From Chthoniobacterales bacterium (GTDB lineage: Bacteria; Verrucomicrobiota; Verrucomicrobiia; Chthoniobacterales; UBA10450): 21,405 nucleotides of DNA. Where the stretch lies: NCBI GenBank assembly GCA_013812515.1, contig JACCTI010000365.1, positions 1-21,405 of the forward strand. Direction: 5' to 3'. Below are positions 20,103-21,405 of this stretch, one piece after another (position 1 is the stretch's first letter; every line of letters starts with the position of its first letter). Under the pieces are notes generated by a model that ran no database searches, was not told the origin of the DNA, and was given only the letters and a program-made list of their open reading frames with translations. The position numbers and the translations under genes were made by a program.

Positions 20103-21405
20103 TTAGGCAGCGACGATGTTGACCAGCTTGTTTTTGATGATGACAACTTTCCGGATCTGCTTCCCCGCGATAAATTCGTGCACTTTTGCGTTCGCGAGCG
20201 CGATTTCTTGCAGCTCCGCGTCACTGGCGTGCAACGGGATGCGCATCCGATCGCGGAGTTTGCCGTTCACCTGCAGGACGATCTCCACCTCATTCTCCAC
20301 CAGGTAGACCGGATCAAAGGCCGGCCATGACTGGGCTGTAATATCGCCTTTTGCATCGGCAAATTTCCGCCCCAGAACCTCCCAAAGCTCGGATGACAAA
20401 TGCGGCGCAAAAGGATTGAGGAGAACCAGCAGGGTGCGCATGGCCGCGACGGGCTTTGCAGGTGTATTTGTGAACTCGTTCACGAACACCATCATCTGCG
20501 AGATGGCGGTATTAAATGACAGCGCCTCGATATCTTCGGTCACCTTCTTGATGGTTGCGTGCATCACCTTTAGCTGCCGCTTGTCCGGGACGATTTCCTC
20601 GATCCCGGGAGAGAGCGACCACTCGCCGGCCTGGCTTTCCTCCATGATCAGCCGCCAGACGCGGGCCAGAAACCGGAAGACGCCCTCCACACCTTTCATG
20701 CTCCATGGCTTCATCTGTTCGAGCGGACCCATGAACATTTCGTAGCAACGAAACGCGTCCGCGCCGTACTCCGCGATCACGTCGAGCGGATCTATCACGT
20801 TGCCCCAGCGCTTCGACATCTTGCGCCCATCTTCGCCGAGGATCATGCCCTGATTCACCAGGCGTTGGAATGGCTCCGGCTTCGAAAGGTGGCCAAGGTC
20901 GAAGAGGACTTTGTGCCAGAAGCGCGCATACAAAAGATGCAAGACGGCGTGCTCCGTCCCGCCAACGTAAAGGTCCACCCCTCCGGAGTCTGCGCCGCCC
21001 ATCCAATACCGCTCCGCCTCTTCGCCAACAAAGCGGGAGTCGTTTCCCGGATCGCAGAAGCGCAGATAATACCAACAAGAACCGGCCCACTGCGGCATTG
21101 TGTTTGTTTCGCGAAAGGCGGCCTCCGAGTAACGGAGCCATTCCTTCGCCTTCGCGAGCGGGGGCTCGCCTGTTCCGGTCGGTTTGAAATCTTCCAGCTC
21201 GGGCGACGTCAGCGGCAGCTCACTTTCGGGAAGCCCCTCGTGTTTCCCATTTCGCCATATGATCGGGAAAGGCTCGCCCCAGTAGCGCTGCCGGGAAAAA
21301 AGCCAGTCGCGCAGCTTATAATTTACCGAGCGTTTGCCCGCTCTATTTTCCTCCAGCCAGCGCGTCATCGTCTCTTTCGCAACCGATGTCGCCATCCCTT
21401 CGATG
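20103..21405 (-). CDS. leuS: Leucine--tRNA ligase, C-terminal part (gene runs off the window)
   Basis: LeuRS is a class I synthetase that charges tRNA-Leu. About 434 codons are present; the reading frame is open to the window end, so the N-terminus with the HIGH motif and most of the editing domain lies outside. Visible features are NYKLRDWLFSRQRYWGEPFPI (returning from the editing domain to the catalytic core), WAGSCWYYLRFCDP, DLYVGGTEHAVLHLLYARFWHK, the KMSKS loop as GRKMSKRWGNV and the anticodon-binding domain. The C-terminal LeuRS domain has QVNGKLRDR and ends VIIKNKLVNIVAA. The KMSKR form replaces KMSKS. An internal ATG at 21393-21395 is not the true start. mscL follows after 18 bp. Confidence 0.96.
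   Translation of the reverse strand, partial: IEGMATSVAKETMTRWLEENRAGKRSVNYKLRDWLFSRQRYWGEPFPIIWRNGKHEGLPESELPLTSPELEDFKPTGTGEPPLAKAKEWLRYSEAAFRETNTMPQWAGSCWYYLRFCDPGNDSRFVGEEAERYWMGGADSGGVDLYVGGTEHAVLHLLYARFWHKVLFDLGHLSKPEPFQRLVNQGMILGEDGRKMSKRWGNVIDPLDVIAEYGADAFRCYEMFMGPLEQMKPWSMKGVEGVFRFLARVWRLIMEESQAGEWSLSPGIEEIVPDKRQLKVMHATIKKVTEDIEALSFNTAISQMMVFVNEFTNTPAKPVAAMRTLLVLLNPFAPHLSSELWEVLGRKFADAKGDITAQSWPAFDPVYLVENEVEIVLQVNGKLRDRMRIPLHASDAELQEIALANAKVHEFIAGKQIRKVVIIKNKLVNIVAA

Noticed and set aside
20095..20106. 12-nt sequence ACCAACTTGTTA shared by the start regions of dnaA (5690-5701) and mscL (20095-20106 approx.)
   Set aside because: Short, at different spacing from the two start codons, and not part of a larger similarity; likely chance.
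1..21405. CRISPR arrays, tRNA/rRNA genes, transposases, prophage or restriction genes
   Set aside because: None seen: the repeats lack CRISPR spacing, no tRNA cloverleaf was recognised by eye, and no open frame shows transposase or phage motifs. A covariance-model scan would be needed to exclude small RNAs.

Overview
This is a GC-rich bacterial chromosome segment of mainly housekeeping genes. The content suggests a soil-type Verrucomicrobiota (Spartobacteria/Chthoniobacterales-like) genome. That placement is an inference from protein style, the interspersed palindromic repeats and gene content; no rRNA is present to confirm it. No tRNA, rRNA, CRISPR array, transposase or prophage gene was recognised.

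Layout. (1) 65-3097, plus strand: miaB (tRNA modification), a six-helix membrane protein of unknown function, and a family-9 glycosyltransferase whose 3' end overlaps dnaN. (2) 3064-5689, minus strand: dnaA then dnaN, separated by a repeat element, followed by about 525 bp of non-coding DNA (5690-6215) with tandem DnaA-box-like 9-mers that may hold the dnaA control region or oriC. (3) 6216-7187, plus strand: a secreted Dabb-domain protein and a small exported protein. (4) 7291-11068, minus strand: an OGG-type DNA glycosylase, then a tight tonB-like/exbB/exbD/def cluster with ATGA start-stop overlaps. (5) 11170-12798, plus strand: a sodium/solute symporter. (6) 12841-16635, minus strand: hisS, aspS, a 65-residue protein and a nucleotidyltransferase in one tight array. 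(7) 16793-17233, plus strand: a Thr-rich secreted protein with a strong terminator. (8) 17378-18897, minus strand: a 3D-domain lipoprotein and galE. (9) 18967-19623, plus strand: a PdeM-like metallophosphoesterase. (10) 19620-21405, minus strand: leuS (truncated by the window edge) and mscL with a C-terminal zinc-ribbon-like tail.

The least ordinary feature is a set of four intergenic inverted-repeat elements (4229-4317, 7183-7272, 10144-10213, 17305-17371). Most arms start with TGTAG and each arm can itself form a hairpin. This is the architecture of REP doublets (REPIN/BIME) mobilised by RAYT transposases, although no RAYT gene is in the window. All four sit at 3' ends of genes, and two supply the stop codon of a neighbouring gene. 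A different element built from 10-bp CACGGATGAA-type units (11071-11157) fills the gap between the divergent glycosylase and symporter genes.

Other points worth attention are a nucleotidyltransferase/small-protein pair coupled to aspS, an AspRS with residues (H31, G83) typical of non-discriminating enzymes, and very compact convergent gene ends (34-nt overlap at dnaN; shared CTAG at mscL).
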